A DNA stretch of 64,000 bases, from NCBI GenBank assembly GCA_951640165.1, contig OX621240.1, positions 36,150,713 to 36,214,712 on the forward strand, read 5' to 3'. Source of the stretch: Pseudoips prasinana (taxonomy: Eukaryota > Arthropoda > Insecta > Lepidoptera > Nolidae). The stretch's first letter is position 1. The number at the start of each line of letters is the position of its first letter. The position numbers and the translations under genes are program-made. Positions 31,431-41,909 of this stretch are shown piece after piece. Below the pieces are notes generated by a model. The model was given only the letters and a program-made list of their open reading frames with translations, was not told the DNA's origin and did no database searches.

Positions 31431-33272
31431 ATGATTCGAGTAGGTAAACCTCTGATTGTCACATGTGACGCAAGCGCGCGGGGGGTGGGCGGAGTGTTGG
31501 CCCAGCCGGGACCGTCGGGCGAGCGACCGGTGGCCTATGCGTCACGTGCACTCACAGCCGCGGAGAAAAATTACTCACAAATCCATCGAGAGGCGCTTTC
31601 GATTATATTTTGTATGCGGAAATTTCACCAATATATTTACGGTAGGAAGATAATTTTACGTACGGACCATAAACCTTTAGTTTCCATTCTGGGTCCGTAT
31701 GCTGGGGTACCGGCTATGACAGCGAGTAGAATGCAACGCTGGGCCATCATACTATCCGCATATAATTATGATATCGAGTATATTCGTACCAATGAAAATT
31801 GCGCAGATGGGTTATCACGGTTACCAGAGAGCAATAGCGTACAGTGTAGGAGTGAAGAATCTATTCCCGAACAGACATACCTACATTTTGCACAGGATGG
31901 GTTGTTATTGGAATATGGGGAAATTAAAAAGCAAACGAGTAAGGAACCGCTTTTGGGCAGAGTGTTAAACTATATTCGGGACGGTTGGCCGGACAAATGT
32001 GATATAGATAACTTACAGCCGTATTTAAATAGGAAAACCGAACTATACGAAGAGTTAGGTTGTATCATGTGGGGTCACAGGGTGGTGGTTCCGGAAGTGT
32101 GTCGTGGAAACGTTTTAAAAATGATTCACGAACCGCACATGGGTATCGTAAAATCTATGGCAATAGCGCGTAGTTATGTGTGGTGGCCCGGCGTCGATGA
32201 GGCGGTGGAGCGCGAGTGTCGCGCGTGTGCCGTGTGCGCCGAGCAAGCAGACGCGCCGCCGCGCGCCGCGCCGCGCCCGTGGCCCTGGCCCACGAGACCG
32301 TGGTCTCGGTTGCACTTGGATTTTATGGGACCTATTTTCGGAAAGATATATTTGGTAGCCATTGATGCAACATCCAAGTGGCTGGAGGTGTTCCAAGTCC
32401 CTAGTACGGCTGCAAGTTACACGATTGCTAAGTTGAGTGAGTTATGGAGTAGGTGGGGTATTCCTAGGCAAATCGTTACTGATAATGGGCCACCGTTTAC
32501 TAGTGGTGAATTTGCAAAGTTTGTGCAAGGGGATGGTATTAAGCATAAATTTACAGCACCATACCACCCTTCCTCGAACGGAGCTGCAGAAAATGCAGTC
32601 AAGACCCTTAAAAGAGTTATAAAAAAAGCAAATTTGGAGAATAAGGATGTAGGAAGGGCATTGAATACATTTTTATTATATTATAGAAATACCGATCACT
32701 GCACTACTGGAGTGAGTCCAGCCTCGTTACTGATAGGGAGGCGGCTGCGGACTAAGTTGGATGTTTTAAAACCAGACACGGAAAATAAAGTTCAACAAGC
32801 ACAACAACGCCAGGTCGAGGGTACAGGAGGGGTGGAACGGAGTGTGAACATAGGTGAAGATGTTTGGTATCGTCAATATCTAAGAGGGGAGACACGGGTA
32901 CCGGGTTCAATAGTTAGTTCGGCAGGGCCTAGTGACTTTGATGTTCTAGATAGCAAGGGTAACACGGTACATAGGCACATCGACCAACTAAGACGTAGGA
33001 CAAGAAGTTCGCTTGTAATCCCCACAGGTTCTACGTATCCGTCGGAGTCTAGTGGACTCGAGACGACTCCACAGCGGGCCTCGTCGGAGCGCTCGGAGGG
33101 TCGACTGGCGCCGCTGCAGGATGGTGTAAATCCATCGCCCACTCAAGTTCAGGAGAGTCCTGATTGTGGCAGTAAGGAATTAATTAGATCGCTCCCGCCT
33201 GCATCTGTACCGCCCCAGGGTCGTCCTGTTAGGAAATGTAGAATCGAAAAAGATGTTAATTATAAGTTTTAG
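31431..33272 (+). CDS. RNase H and integrase part of pol
   Basis: 613 codons, shifted +1 relative to gag and RT by an indel near 31,440. RNase H: VTCDASARGVGGVLAQ (catalytic D), the E of REALSIIFCMRKFHQY and RTDHKPLVS. Integrase: an HHCC-type zinc region (IHEPHMGIV ... CRACAVC), then the DDE core with HLDFMGPIFG, VTDNGPPFTSGEF and GAAENAVKTLKR. The last part is Ser/Pro-rich and ends near 33,272, 117 bases before the 3' LTR. The ATG at the start is probably accidental; in an intact element this would be part of one long pol. Confidence 0.85.
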   Translation: MIRVGKPLIVTCDASARGVGGVLAQPGPSGERPVAYASRALTAAEKNYSQIHREALSIIFCMRKFHQYIYGRKIILRTDHKPLVSILGPYAGVPAMTASRMQRWAIILSAYNYDIEYIRTNENCADGLSRLPESNSVQCRSEESIPEQTYLHFAQDGLLLEYGEIKKQTSKEPLLGRVLNYIRDGWPDKCDIDNLQPYLNRKTELYEELGCIMWGHRVVVPEVCRGNVLKMIHEPHMGIVKSMAIARSYVWWPGVDEAVERECRACAVCAEQADAPPRAAPRPWPWPTRPWSRLHLDFMGPIFGKIYLVAIDATSKWLEVFQVPSTAASYTIAKLSELWSRWGIPRQIVTDNGPPFTSGEFAKFVQGDGIKHKFTAPYHPSSNGAAENAVKTLKRVIKKANLENKDVGRALNTFLLYYRNTDHCTTGVSPASLLIGRRLRTKLDVLKPDTENKVQQAQQRQVEGTGGVERSVNIGEDVWYRQYLRGETRVPGSIVSSAGPSDFDVLDSKGNTVHRHIDQLRRRTRSSLVIPTGSTYPSESSGLETTPQRASSERSEGRLAPLQDGVNPSPTQVQESPDCGSKELIRSLPPASVPPQGRPVRKCRIEKDVNYKF

Positions 33273-33378
33273 TAAGTTAAGTTATAATTACTTAAGAATT
33301 AATGACTAGGTTAAGGAAATGTTGTACAGTAGTGTTAAGTTGGTTTTTTGTAAATTATTATCTATGATTATGGATTAG

Positions 33379-33389
33379 TGGTGGAGGGA
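33379..33389 (+). promoter_or_regulatory. Polypurine tract
   Basis: 'gtggtggaggga' ends directly before the 3' LTR, the place where plus-strand synthesis is primed in LTR elements. Confidence 0.6.
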
Positions 33390-33509
33390 TGTAGTGTAGG
33401 TACTTCTATAATAAACATGTAAGGTAGGTCTTGGACGGATGGTCAGTCCGGAATAAACCGCTAAGCTGTCAACTTGTGTGTCATTGTGTTCTCCCATAGT
33501 TACACCACA
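33390..33509 (+). repeat. 3' LTR (120 bp)
   Basis: It has the same TG...CA ends as the 5' LTR with one substitution and a 4-bp indel. 'acata' follows at 33,510-33,514. Confidence 0.9.
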
Positions 33510-33615
33510 ACATAGATATTTAGGTACACGGATTGTATGAAAACATTTCTAAAATTTATTTTATAACAGTAATGATATTTAGCTAACTTGTATTAAGTTA
33601 TTGTCAATTTATAAA
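33510..33615 (+). repeat. Repeat family A, right part
   Basis: 'gatatttaggtacacggatt', 'aatttattttataacagtaa', 'acttgtattaagttattgtc', continuous with 28,910-29,005 once the LTR element is set aside. 33,616-34,190 holds nothing I can identify. Confidence 0.75.
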
Positions 33616-34194
33616 AATAAATAAAATATGTATTCCATAATACTCCGTAATCATATCAAGCAAAACGCGAGAAATGGGATTTTAATACACTTTAACAGAC
33701 ATTTTAACAGGCTTACTCACTAGCTAACCACAATAGCTAACCCAACTCTCAAATGAAACAATGAAAAAAGAACTCAACCTGACATTTTATACCAAGAATA
33801 AAAACTCTTTAGTAAAATAAATCACAGTTAAATAGGGACCAAATTAGGGACATTTACCCTTTTTTATTGCGTACTATCGACATCAGGCAAAAGAAAGTCT
33901 TATTTGTAAGGGCTGGTGTGATTGTAAAAGAAATCGGTCTTAAATTAGGCCTATCATTCGAATCTCCAATATCTGATGTCGCTATAAAAGTGAAATTGTT
34001 GGAAATTGCTGGAAATTCTGCCTTTTCCACCACTAAACTAATTTATTTGTCATTACATCGTCTTCTAATACTTAGTCTACAATAAGAAAGGAATAAGGCG
34101 TACAAGAATAGTCAAACTACAAAACTTTGGGTATTTCTTGTCACAACTAAATAATAATATGCTGGGACATTATTTACACACGGTATTCTGATCC

Positions 34195-34430
34195 CAAACT
34201 AAGCAGAGCTTGTACTATGGAAACCAGGTAACTGATATACAACATATACTACTTTTCTTTTGTAAATACATACTCATATAGTTAATTATATCCAGACTCC
34301 AGGACAAACAGACATATTCATGCACACAAAACTGTCCTGGGTGGGAATCGAACCCACAATCTGCAGCGTGAAAGACAAGTAACAAGGAGATGCGAGCCGG
34401 TCTGGTGTTGCGAGTGTCACTTATCAACAG
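34195..34430 (-). repeat. SINE family T2
   Basis: 'cccaaactaagcagagcttg', 'actatggaaaccaggtaact' and 'ggtgggaatcgaacccacaa' (B-box complement), close to 20,690-20,925. Confidence 0.75.
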
Positions 34431-34439
34431 GCACTTGCT

Positions 34440-35300
34440 CGTTTAAGATTAACTTGAATATCTAATATATAGATATAATACTACAAACATGTTCTGACTA
34501 TTTACAAGCGATTTTTAGAGTTCCGTAAAAATAACGGAACCCTTTTAGATTCGCCATGTCTGCCTGTCTTACCGTCCGTCCGTATGTCACAGCCACTTTT
34601 TTCCGAAACTATAAGGCCTACACTGTTGAAATTTGGTAAGTAGATGTATTCTGTGAACCGCATTAAGATTTTCATACAAAAATACAATAAATTCTGGGGG
34701 TTCCCCATACTTAGATCTGATTTTCATTTCATGAAACCCATACATGTTGTGTATCTATGGATAGGTCTTCAAAAATGATATTGTGGTTTCTTATATCGTT
34801 TTTTTCTAAACTGAATAGTTTGCGCGAGAGACACTTCCAAAGTGGTAAATGAGTGCCCCCCCCCCTCCCCCCCCTTTAACTTCTAAAATAAGAGAATGAT
34901 AAAACTTAAAAAAAAAATATTATGTACATTACCATGCAAACTTTCACCGAAAATTGGTTTGAATGAGATGAGGTAAGTAGTTTTTTATTACGTTATAAAT
35001 TGTAAACCGCAATTTACCTTCCATTCAATCAACTCAAATATAATATAAATACAAAAATATTTATTATGGTACTTGCTGCTACGAAACCCTTCATGGGCGA
35101 ATCCGACTCGCACTTGGCCGCTTTTTTTAATACGTCATAAATCATAAACCGTGATTTCCCTTTCATTCGTTCAACAAGAACTTTTATATTACCTATTACT
35201 TTTATATTGTTACTTGCTGCTACGGAACCCTACATGGGCGTTTCCGACTCGCACTTGGCCGCTTTTTTGAAAGTCTACGTGAATAATAACCTTTTTTTAT
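34440..35300 (-). repeat. Repeat family A split by repeat G
   Basis: Family A runs 34,440-34,507 up to 'gactatttacaagcg' and resumes at about 35,262 with 'cttttttgaaagtctacgtg'. The interval is filled by repeat G (34,510-35,115, minus) and a second partial copy (35,115-35,261). C-run polymers ('ccccccccccc') lie at 34,857-34,876. Confidence 0.7.
34510..35115 (-). repeat. Repeat G, inverted relative to 11,650
   Basis: 'agttccgtaaaaataacgga' at the left end, 'gtctgcctgtcttaccgtcc', then 'gggcgaatccgactcgcact' and 'tggccgc' at the right. The shared interior with 11,650-12,238 includes 'tacacatcatag'-type sequence and the 'agtagatgtattctgtgaac' block. Confidence 0.7.
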
Positions 35301-35494
35301 TTATTTTATTTATTATAATGATCAACAATAATATATTTATATCAAGAGAAAGATATAAAAACGGATTAAAATCTCAAACCAAGCAAAAAAGATGTGTGGG
35401 ATATAATCACATACAATTTACTATCCTCTGGTCGAATTTCGGCCAAGATCACCAGTCTTAATAGATACTAGGCATTAGCATGAGATACATGTTA

Positions 35495-36268
35495 AGCCGG
35501 GTACTCATTAATGAGCTGTAACCGTAATATGCGTGATACAGTTCTTGTGTGTACGCTTGTTACAGCTTAGAGCCTGTCCAGATAAGGCGTTTTACGCGCG
35601 AGTGCACTCGCGCGTCTCATTTTCTATTCCGTCCAGATACCGCGTTTCAGGCGCGTTTCTATACACGCATGAAACGCTGGGAGGGATCCAGTCAGTTGCA
35701 AACATGGACTCGGAGACAGCGATTGTGTTGCGGCTTGCATACCGTCGATGGAAACATCGTAAACAGTACACAAACATTTAGTTATCACGCTCCATTTTAA
35801 ATAAAATAAGTCCACTCGCAACGAACTCGCGCATAGTACTGGACGCAGCAATGGCGCTCGAGTATCTCTACTCGCGCGGCGCTCGCGCGTAAAACGGGCG
35901 AGTCGAGAGTCCCGCTCATTGAACGCGTTTTACACGCGATTGAGGGAACGCGCGTAGGCATCTGGACGGGACATATGTAGCTCTAGTATCTTGGGTAAGC
36001 GCGAGTGTCAACGCGCACGTGCACTCGCGCTTAAAACGCCTCATCTGGACAGGCTCTTAGGCTCACGACGTCGCCCGAATTCTTTCACCGAGCGTACTCA
36101 TTTTACGAGCTGTAACTGTAACCAAACAGATACAGTAACGAGATACAATCGTCGGCTCGCTGCGAATCGCTCGTGTAGCGTTCGTTGCAGGCTCGCATAC
36201 CACGTACTCACTATGTTCTTTGGTTACAATGCATGCAACGGTTACAGCTCGCTAATGAGTACGCGGCT
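35495..36268. mobile_element. Outer Harbinger-like MITE
   Basis: Inverted ends: 'agccgggtactcattaatga' plus 'gctgtaac' on the left, 'gttacagctcgctaatgagt' plus 'acgcggct' on the right. TTA flanks both sides (35,492-35,494 and 36,269-36,271), the 3-bp target duplication typical of PIF/Harbinger. It contains the inner element below. Confidence 0.8.
35570..36056. mobile_element. Inner Harbinger-like element, 487 bp
   Basis: Inverted ends: 'gagcctgtccagataaggcg' with 'ttttacgcgcgagtgcac' on the left, mirrored as 'cgcctcatctggacaggctc' on the right. It is flanked by TTA (35,567-35,569 and 36,057-36,059). Inside, a plus-strand start MDSETAIVLRLAYRRW near 35,705 resembles the first residues of Harbinger-encoded proteins and is followed by a stop after 25 codons, so this is a deleted, non-autonomous copy. 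It is rich in CGCG. Confidence 0.85.
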
Positions 36269-36309
36269 TTAGTGCACAAATGTGTGCATTAACACATGGG
36301 TACTTTCTA

Positions 36310-36645
36310 TTTCGTCACTCTCATCATCAATTTTAAGAGAGGTAGGGCATAGCGTTCCTTCGCTCAAAGAGCAGCCCGACTGGGGAAGTACCTCCACCTT
36401 ACAAAAGAATTCCTTAATAATAACCTTAATAATGTTAATTTTGTGTTTCCGAGTGTGAGTAAGGTCACCAGAGCTCATTGGGATGGGGGGAAAGGTTCAG
36501 CAACACTTGTTTGCTGACTCTAAAAGGCCGGCAACGCATTCGCGACTCCATCGGTGTCGCGAGTGTCTATGGGCGGCGGTGATCACTTACCATCAGATGA
36601 CCCACTTGCTCGTTTGTCGACCTCTGATATAAAAAAAAAATCAGA
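36310..36645 (+). repeat. Poly(A) retroposon with 'ggccggcaacgca' core
   Basis: 'aagagaggtagggcatagcg', 'gagtgtgagtaaggtcacca', 'aaaggccggcaacgcattcg', 'atgggcggcggtgatcactt', ending in a run of ten A. It matches 1,655-1,968 over its length. 36,660-37,190 is otherwise without a gene that I can support. Confidence 0.8.
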
Positions 36646-37614
36646 TGGGACCACTAGCGACACGACCGTAATATATGAGATACAGTACCAACGGGTTCAT
36701 TTTTTGTGAAAAGTGAACAAACTCTATTATTGTTTTAATTATAATAGCATACGGAGTTGCGGAATTTGTGCGAGTTTTTTCGATTCATATACGAGTATAC
36801 TTACACAAGCATATATAAATTGAGAAAGCTCAGATCGCTGCTTAAACAAAATTCAAAAGCGTCTGACGAGTTGAGTCCCCTAATCTCCCTTCGAATAAAG
36901 ACGTTGATGAAACGTCACCGAGTGAATAAATCACAGCGTATGAAGGCATTTAATCAAAATTCGCTTAAACCACAGTTGATGGAAGTTAGTTCCGTCAAGA
37001 CACGTGTACATGCCGCTGTATAAACTGGTCTAGTTATTTGAGATACTCTCTTTAAGGATATATCAATTGACACTACCTACTACTTTTTCGGATAGTAATA
37101 TCTACAGCCTCATAAAAAAAATGGTCTAATTATATAAGTGAGCGCAAGCGCTCATCGTTCGCGAGGTGAGATTAAGCAATGTTTGAATTGAATTAAGATT
37201 TATTTATTTATTTAAAGGTACACCAACAGCTTCTGTATCATTCATATCAAATAACGATTGGTACCAAGTTATGGTCTTATACAGTTACCAATAACAGGTG
37301 AACCAACACTCACAAATAGAAATGATAACCTAAGCTAAAAACAAACTGTAATAAAATTAAAGTGACTAAAACTTAACTAAATCAAATTATCAAATAGAAA
37401 TTAAACCAAATTATACTTATACATAAAACCAAAAAAAAAATATACTTATTAAATTATTTGTAACGTAAGATCTGTAATTGTTCCATTTTAGAAAAATGTG
37501 TAGGTATAGTTGGGCCGAGTCTAACACTCACGTACACTAACCAGCTTATAGGCAAATCTTATAGAGCTGTATTACGGACCAAAGTGTCAACGTGACCCCT
37601 ATGTGTCGTCGTGG

Positions 37615-37665
37615 GTGGACTGTGGGGAGGCTTTGTTCAGCAGTGAACGTCTTTAGGCTACTTCT
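37615..37665 (+). pseudogene. RTE/family C 3' tail, degenerate
   Basis: 'ggggaggctttgttcagcag' and 'tgaacgtctttaggct'. 37,190-37,460 before it looks like the AT-rich end of an inverted LINE 3' UTR; 37,670-38,380 shows nothing recognised. Confidence 0.5.
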
Positions 37666-38389
37666 TTGAACAACTCTGAAACTATCGTCACCACTGCCTA
37701 TACGAATAAAAAAAATCAAAGTGAACGAAACGTTGGAGGAAGGATTCGTAACCAGATACTAACCTCCTTTTTAAAGTGACACTTCCCACCGTGTTAATTT
37801 TTTCGTCCATCTATCGCATGTTGCATTACAGCCAGCCAATGCCAATATGGCGACGCCCATTGGCTGACCGTGTAGCATTTCCATTTTCACTCATTTGTGC
37901 AAGTGCTCCACGGTAATTGAGGGTCGTAATGGAGCTGTTGAAAGCCAATTCAGCGTCACCGATCCGAACGTGACCGTTCACTTACCTTTACTCCTCAGCA
38001 AAAGTACGCCATAAAAGTTTTCACTTCAAAATACAATCATTTATACTGAAACATGTCTCAGTAACAAATACCATGACATCACTTAGAAGCCCCACTTTCT
38101 CGCTTAATCTGAATTTATGAGTCACCCGACACCTCCAGCGGCAGAACCAGACGAAATGAATACAAAGTTTGTATTATGAAAGAGACGTGTCCTTACATCA
38201 ACAAAATACAACGTAAAAATATTACGGGAAACCACAGCACTTTTCGCATAATGCTCAAATGGCACTCTTATTTCATCATTTGTAAGCATTTTTTTCTGAA
38301 ATATGAAAATGGAGAATAAGACGATAGCCTAATATTGCATTTTTATTCCTTATTTTAACTTAATTCAAAATTTGAATTTCAATCAAACG

Positions 38390-38570
38390 TATTTGAGTCA
38401 TTATGGTTAACGCAGTTCCTCAAAGATGTTTGATTTCAACATTCAAAATTTAAATTAAGTTGAATTCGAATGCATTTGGGTTTATGGTTAACTAATTCAA
38501 ATTTTGAATCTCATTCAAACCGTAGAGATAGGTACTGCGTTAACCATAACTCAGTACCTCAAAGAAGTTC
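38390..38570. repeat. Imperfect inverted repeat around a gttaacg core
   Basis: 'tatggttaacgcagttcctc' near 38,400 and its complement-like 'ggtactgcgttaaccata' near 38,531, with 'aattcaaattttgaat'-type palindromic AT sequence between. It is probably a decayed MITE. Confidence 0.5.
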
Positions 38571-38852
38571 TATTGAACTATTTTCTATCAAATTAGGATA
38601 GAATTTGCCATGAAGATAGCTTATAACCTGGATGAACACTTTGGCTAGAATAAACTCAACTCAACTCAGTTCTACTGTATGGAACAGCTTATATTTAACT
38701 AAAATATAAATTACGGATATGGTAAAAATGATTAAAAAAGAAGTCAATTTGTAATTTAATTTCAGCATGGTAACTACAAAGTTTTATATTTTCTGATTTG
38801 TCCATACTAAAGCTTTACAATTTCAAAATAAAATATTAATAACTTGGTTTAC

Positions 38853-39008
38853 CGTTTCAATAGTATCAGGATCGTAACTCGGTGTCCTTTTGAAGTTTGT
38901 CATCAGAATTATCTTTTTGGTAGAAAATTTAACTCCATGGACTACATTCTTGTAGAAGTCTGCAGCTACTAGAAGTCCATCAAACCAATCGCCTTTGGTG
39001 TCTGATGG
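38853..39008 (-). CDS. Orphan exon resembling Ku80 (XRCC5), part of the vWA-like domain
   Basis: A 52-codon open stretch is flanked by a good acceptor (a T-rich run then CAG, just right of 39,008) and a donor GTAAAC (left of 38,853); both ends are phase 0. It reads GDWFDGLLVAADFYKN, then GVKFSTKKIILMTNF and YDPDTIET. Ku80 has a matching run in its N-terminal alpha/beta domain (a helix 'DxLIVxxD', then a KKF segment and the strand 'IEIFTDL'). Ku70/Ku80 binds broken DNA ends for non-homologous end joining in the nucleus. No neighbouring Ku80 exon is visible within several kb on either side. It could be a real exon with very long introns, or an exon captured by duplication. Confidence 0.5.
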
Positions 39009-39174
39009 CTGAAAAATAACAATTATAAAAAAAAGCAGAAGAATTAATGGTTAAATATTTACAAAATAGGAACATATTCATGTCTTAAGATTATTAGAAA
39101 TTTAAATTATGTTAAATTCGAATGAATTTGGGTTTATGACTTAAAATTTCACGTTCATAGCCAGCTGCACTCAC

Positions 39175-39300
39175 CAGGACGTATATGATAGTTGTGATAA
39201 AGCTCTTTGGCACGCTGTTAGTCTATAGATGGGTGACCGTCAATTGGTACTGAGTGTCTCCGTGCTTAGGAAGATACGTTAAGCTGACACTGAGAAATTA
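39175..39300 (+). repeat. 5S-derived SINE fragment, sense
   Basis: 'tagtctatagatgggtgacc' and 'gagtgtctccgtgcttagga', the 5S-like block and the following segment. Confidence 0.6.
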
Positions 39301-39362
39301 TCACTTTTTGGCTCGACTCGATTATCTGCGGCTGAAAAAGCTACCGCTAGACCTACGATGCA

Positions 39363-39500
39363 ATTATGGGGGGCATAGCAGACCGCCATGGGCATATCTA
39401 CCCAAAAATGGGCAGCAACGTCTATCTGTCTATTATTACCATCAAACTGCTATAGCCAACCTGTCTGCCCAGTGTAGATGGCATTTTCCCTTCAGTCTTG
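39363..39500 (+). repeat. SINE family C, heavily decayed
   Basis: 'ggggggcatagcagaccgcc', 'attaccatcaaactgctata', 'gccaacctgtctgccc' follow the order of family C bodies. Confidence 0.45.
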
Positions 39501-39704
39501 TCCAATAGTGAAAAGCATTCGTCTAAAACGAAACAGCTAATTGAGTGAGCCTTAACCAAAAAATAAGATCATGTGTTTCTTCTCGGTGAATACCCTCTGT
39601 GATCCAAGAAATAAACGTAAACAAACATTGTTATCTGTTATAAGTAGGTAACTGGTGACATCGTAAAAATATTTAATTTTATTATTTTGAGATAACGTGA
39701 TGAT

Positions 39705-39790
39705 TTGACGAGCGCCGTGACTCATGGAACTGCCTTGGGGGGGGGGGGGGGCAGTTTGGTAGTTGTCCCAAGATATTTATGTATATATTT
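39705..39790 (+). repeat. SINE T2 tail with a 15-base G run
   Basis: An uninterrupted run of G at 39,737-39,751 followed by 'cagtttggtagttgtcccaa', the T2 tail. G runs of this length can form quadruplexes and are sequencing-error prone. Confidence 0.6.
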
Positions 39791-39800
39791 ATTTATTAAC

Positions 39801-40349
39801 CAGCTGTGCCCCGCGGTTTTACCCGCGTTAAATTTTATAAATTATCATAGTTCCTCCCCCATAGGTAATAGCGTGATAATATGTAGCCTATATGTTGACC
39901 CGACGTCTTAGTAGTATTCATGCAAAATTTGAAGTAAATTCAAGCAGTACTTTTCGAGTTTAGCCCGGACATACATACAGACAAATAGACACACAGACAA
40001 AAATTCTACAAACTATATTTTTGGCTTCGATATCAATATAATAAAATCGTAGGAAAGTCAAAACTGTACATTGAAATTTTTTTTTAAATGATACTTGGGG
40101 CTTCATCTACAATCGATATCGAAACCATAAATATAGTTTTTAGAATTTTTGTCTGTTTGTCTGTATGTATGTCCGGGCTAAACTCAAAAAGTACTGCATG
40201 GATTTACTTAAAATTTTGCATGAATATTACTCAGAGGTCGGGTCAACATATACGAGTAGGCTGTATATTATCACGCTATCACCTACGGGGAAGGAGCTGT
40301 GATAATTTATAAAGTTTAACGCGGGTAAAACCGCGGGGCACAGCTAGTA
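39801..40349. repeat. Two family P retroposons, tail to tail
   Basis: Plus-strand copy 39,801-40,036 ('cagctgtgccccgcggtttt' ...) meets a minus-strand copy 40,037-40,349 ending 'ccgcggggcacagctag'. Together they make an inverted pair of about 550 bp. Confidence 0.8.
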
Positions 40350-40424
40350 CAATATAACATATAATATCAGGGGATAGAGGATTTATTATTATCTGTCACC
40401 ATACTAATAATATCATTATCATCA

Positions 40425-40620
40425 TGTCAACCGAATTACGTCCACTGCTGGACAAAAGCCTCCCAAAAAGATTCCCACAATGGGGTTGGTCCATCAGTTG
40501 GAGACGAGTTGGTGATCACAGTACGAGTGAAGTCATAGTACAGGAAGAAACGCTGTGGACCCTTCTGTGGGAGATATTCCCACGGGTCGACTTCTACGCC
40601 CCCCCACAAGATGAAATTGG
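40425..40620 (-). repeat. SINE family C, minus strand
   Basis: 'cgtccactgctggacaaaag', 'cacgggtcgacttctacgcc' and 'ccacaagatgaaattggg' are complements of the family tail and head. A short duplicated 'gcgagcgataataatatcct' follows at 40,657 and 40,685. 40,860-41,400 shows nothing but AT-rich sequence. Confidence 0.65.
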
Positions 40621-41415
40621 GGGGTTATATTTTTCGTCGTACAAAAATCGGACAAGTGCGAGCGATAATAATATCCTGGGATATGCGAGCGATAATAATA
40701 TCCTGGGATCCATTATTCACATACATCACTTTTGTAAATATATACTTATATAGATAATTACACCAAAATTTGCTTGGAGATCGTTCCTTACGGCAGCTGC
40801 TAATTAATTCCATAAAAATATTGATATTAGGTACTTTAAATAACAAATGCACGGACTTTTTATAGATTTTATTCGAACTGGTCCGGTTTTATTATATTTT
40901 CAATAGTAAATATTATAGTAACAATTTTCTGCATATTTGTCAATTTTACAGTAAGTAGTTTCGGAAATATAGAGAGAATGCTTAATTTTCGTCTATTTTC
41001 TTAAATAACAAAACTAACAAAAATGTTTATAATAAAATACATAAATTATTTCTCTTAAATGGTTAGAATAATGAAGCCCTTTTACACATAGTTTAATATT
41101 TGACATAGTTTACTAAACTTTTTTCTTTAATTGTCATGGCATAACAAATATCAATAAAATGAAATTACGACAACGGATCTAACAAATATTAGCTATGACT
41201 TCCAAATAAATACTCTAGTAGTAGAATTAAAGCGCTACCGTCGCCAAAAACATGAGGTCTGCTCTAATTTTAACTTCCGTAATCTCCATACCAACATAAA
41301 TAACAAAACAGATACATGACAAATTAAAATAATTTATAAAAGACGTTGACAATGTTCAAATAATTACTACAGCTACTTATCAATGTATTGCATGCTTAAA
41401 ACAATGAACTAAATC

Positions 41416-41475
41416 GCAGTATGGCTAATCTCCATTGAGACTGGCCGCCGTGGCCGAAATACGGCTAGGAGGACA
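41416..41475 (+). repeat. SINE family T1, 3' end only
   Basis: 'atggctaatctccattgaga', 'ctggccgccgtggccgaaat', 'acggctaggagga'. 41,480-41,900 has no recognised feature except a small inverted pair 'agatcccc'/'ggggatct' near 41,800. Confidence 0.65.
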
Positions 41476-41909
41476 TAAAAACATTATTAATAAAGAAATA
41501 TTCTATACTTAACAATAAAAAAAATATCATTACGGTGCGGTTCAGTCTGTACGTCCATCTGTCTACCTCAGTAACCTCTAATTCTACTTATCGCAATCTA
41601 TTTACTACACCAGATAAACAATAAAACAGTTTCCTTTAGTGCTAAACGTATGACTCATTCGGTAAAGAACCTCTGCGATCTAGAGCATGTGTACATTGTG
41701 GTTTAACGTTTTATTTTTGAGTTTTCAAACCTTTTTTCCTTGTATCGATAATGGAAACGTGATGAGCAAGTTATTTCCGGGCATGTAACAAAAAGATCCC
41801 CATAAAGATGTACAGGGGATCTTTTCCGCATTCCCGGAAATTAATCACTATGATGACGCAGAACGATACTACAATAAAAAAAACTTGTGTGTACTTATGT
41901 ACACGCGTT

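Larger units (their letters stand above)
29006..33509 (+). mobile_element. Ty3/gypsy (mag-like) LTR retrotransposon, complete but broken
   Basis: Two LTRs of about 120 bp bracket gag, protease, reverse transcriptase, RNase H and integrase in that order; no envelope-like frame follows. Flanking 'acata' on both sides is the target duplication. The primer site matches the 3' end of a serine-type tRNA, as in the short-LTR mag group of Bombyx. The coding frame is broken by three stops (30,593, 30,605, 31,208), a further stop near 31,449 and a frameshift near 31,440. Confidence 0.88.

Noticed and set aside
30632..33272. Endogenous retrovirus with an envelope gene
   Set aside because: No envelope-like frame lies between integrase and the 3' LTR (only about 117 bases), so it is an LTR retrotransposon.
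36757..37023. Open frame of 88 codons
   Set aside because: Lys/Ser/Leu-rich AT sequence with no recognisable motif, splice context or repeat support; kept out for lack of evidence.
39737..39751. Functional G-quadruplex element
   Set aside because: A single homopolymer run inside a SINE tail, more likely slippage than a regulated structure.
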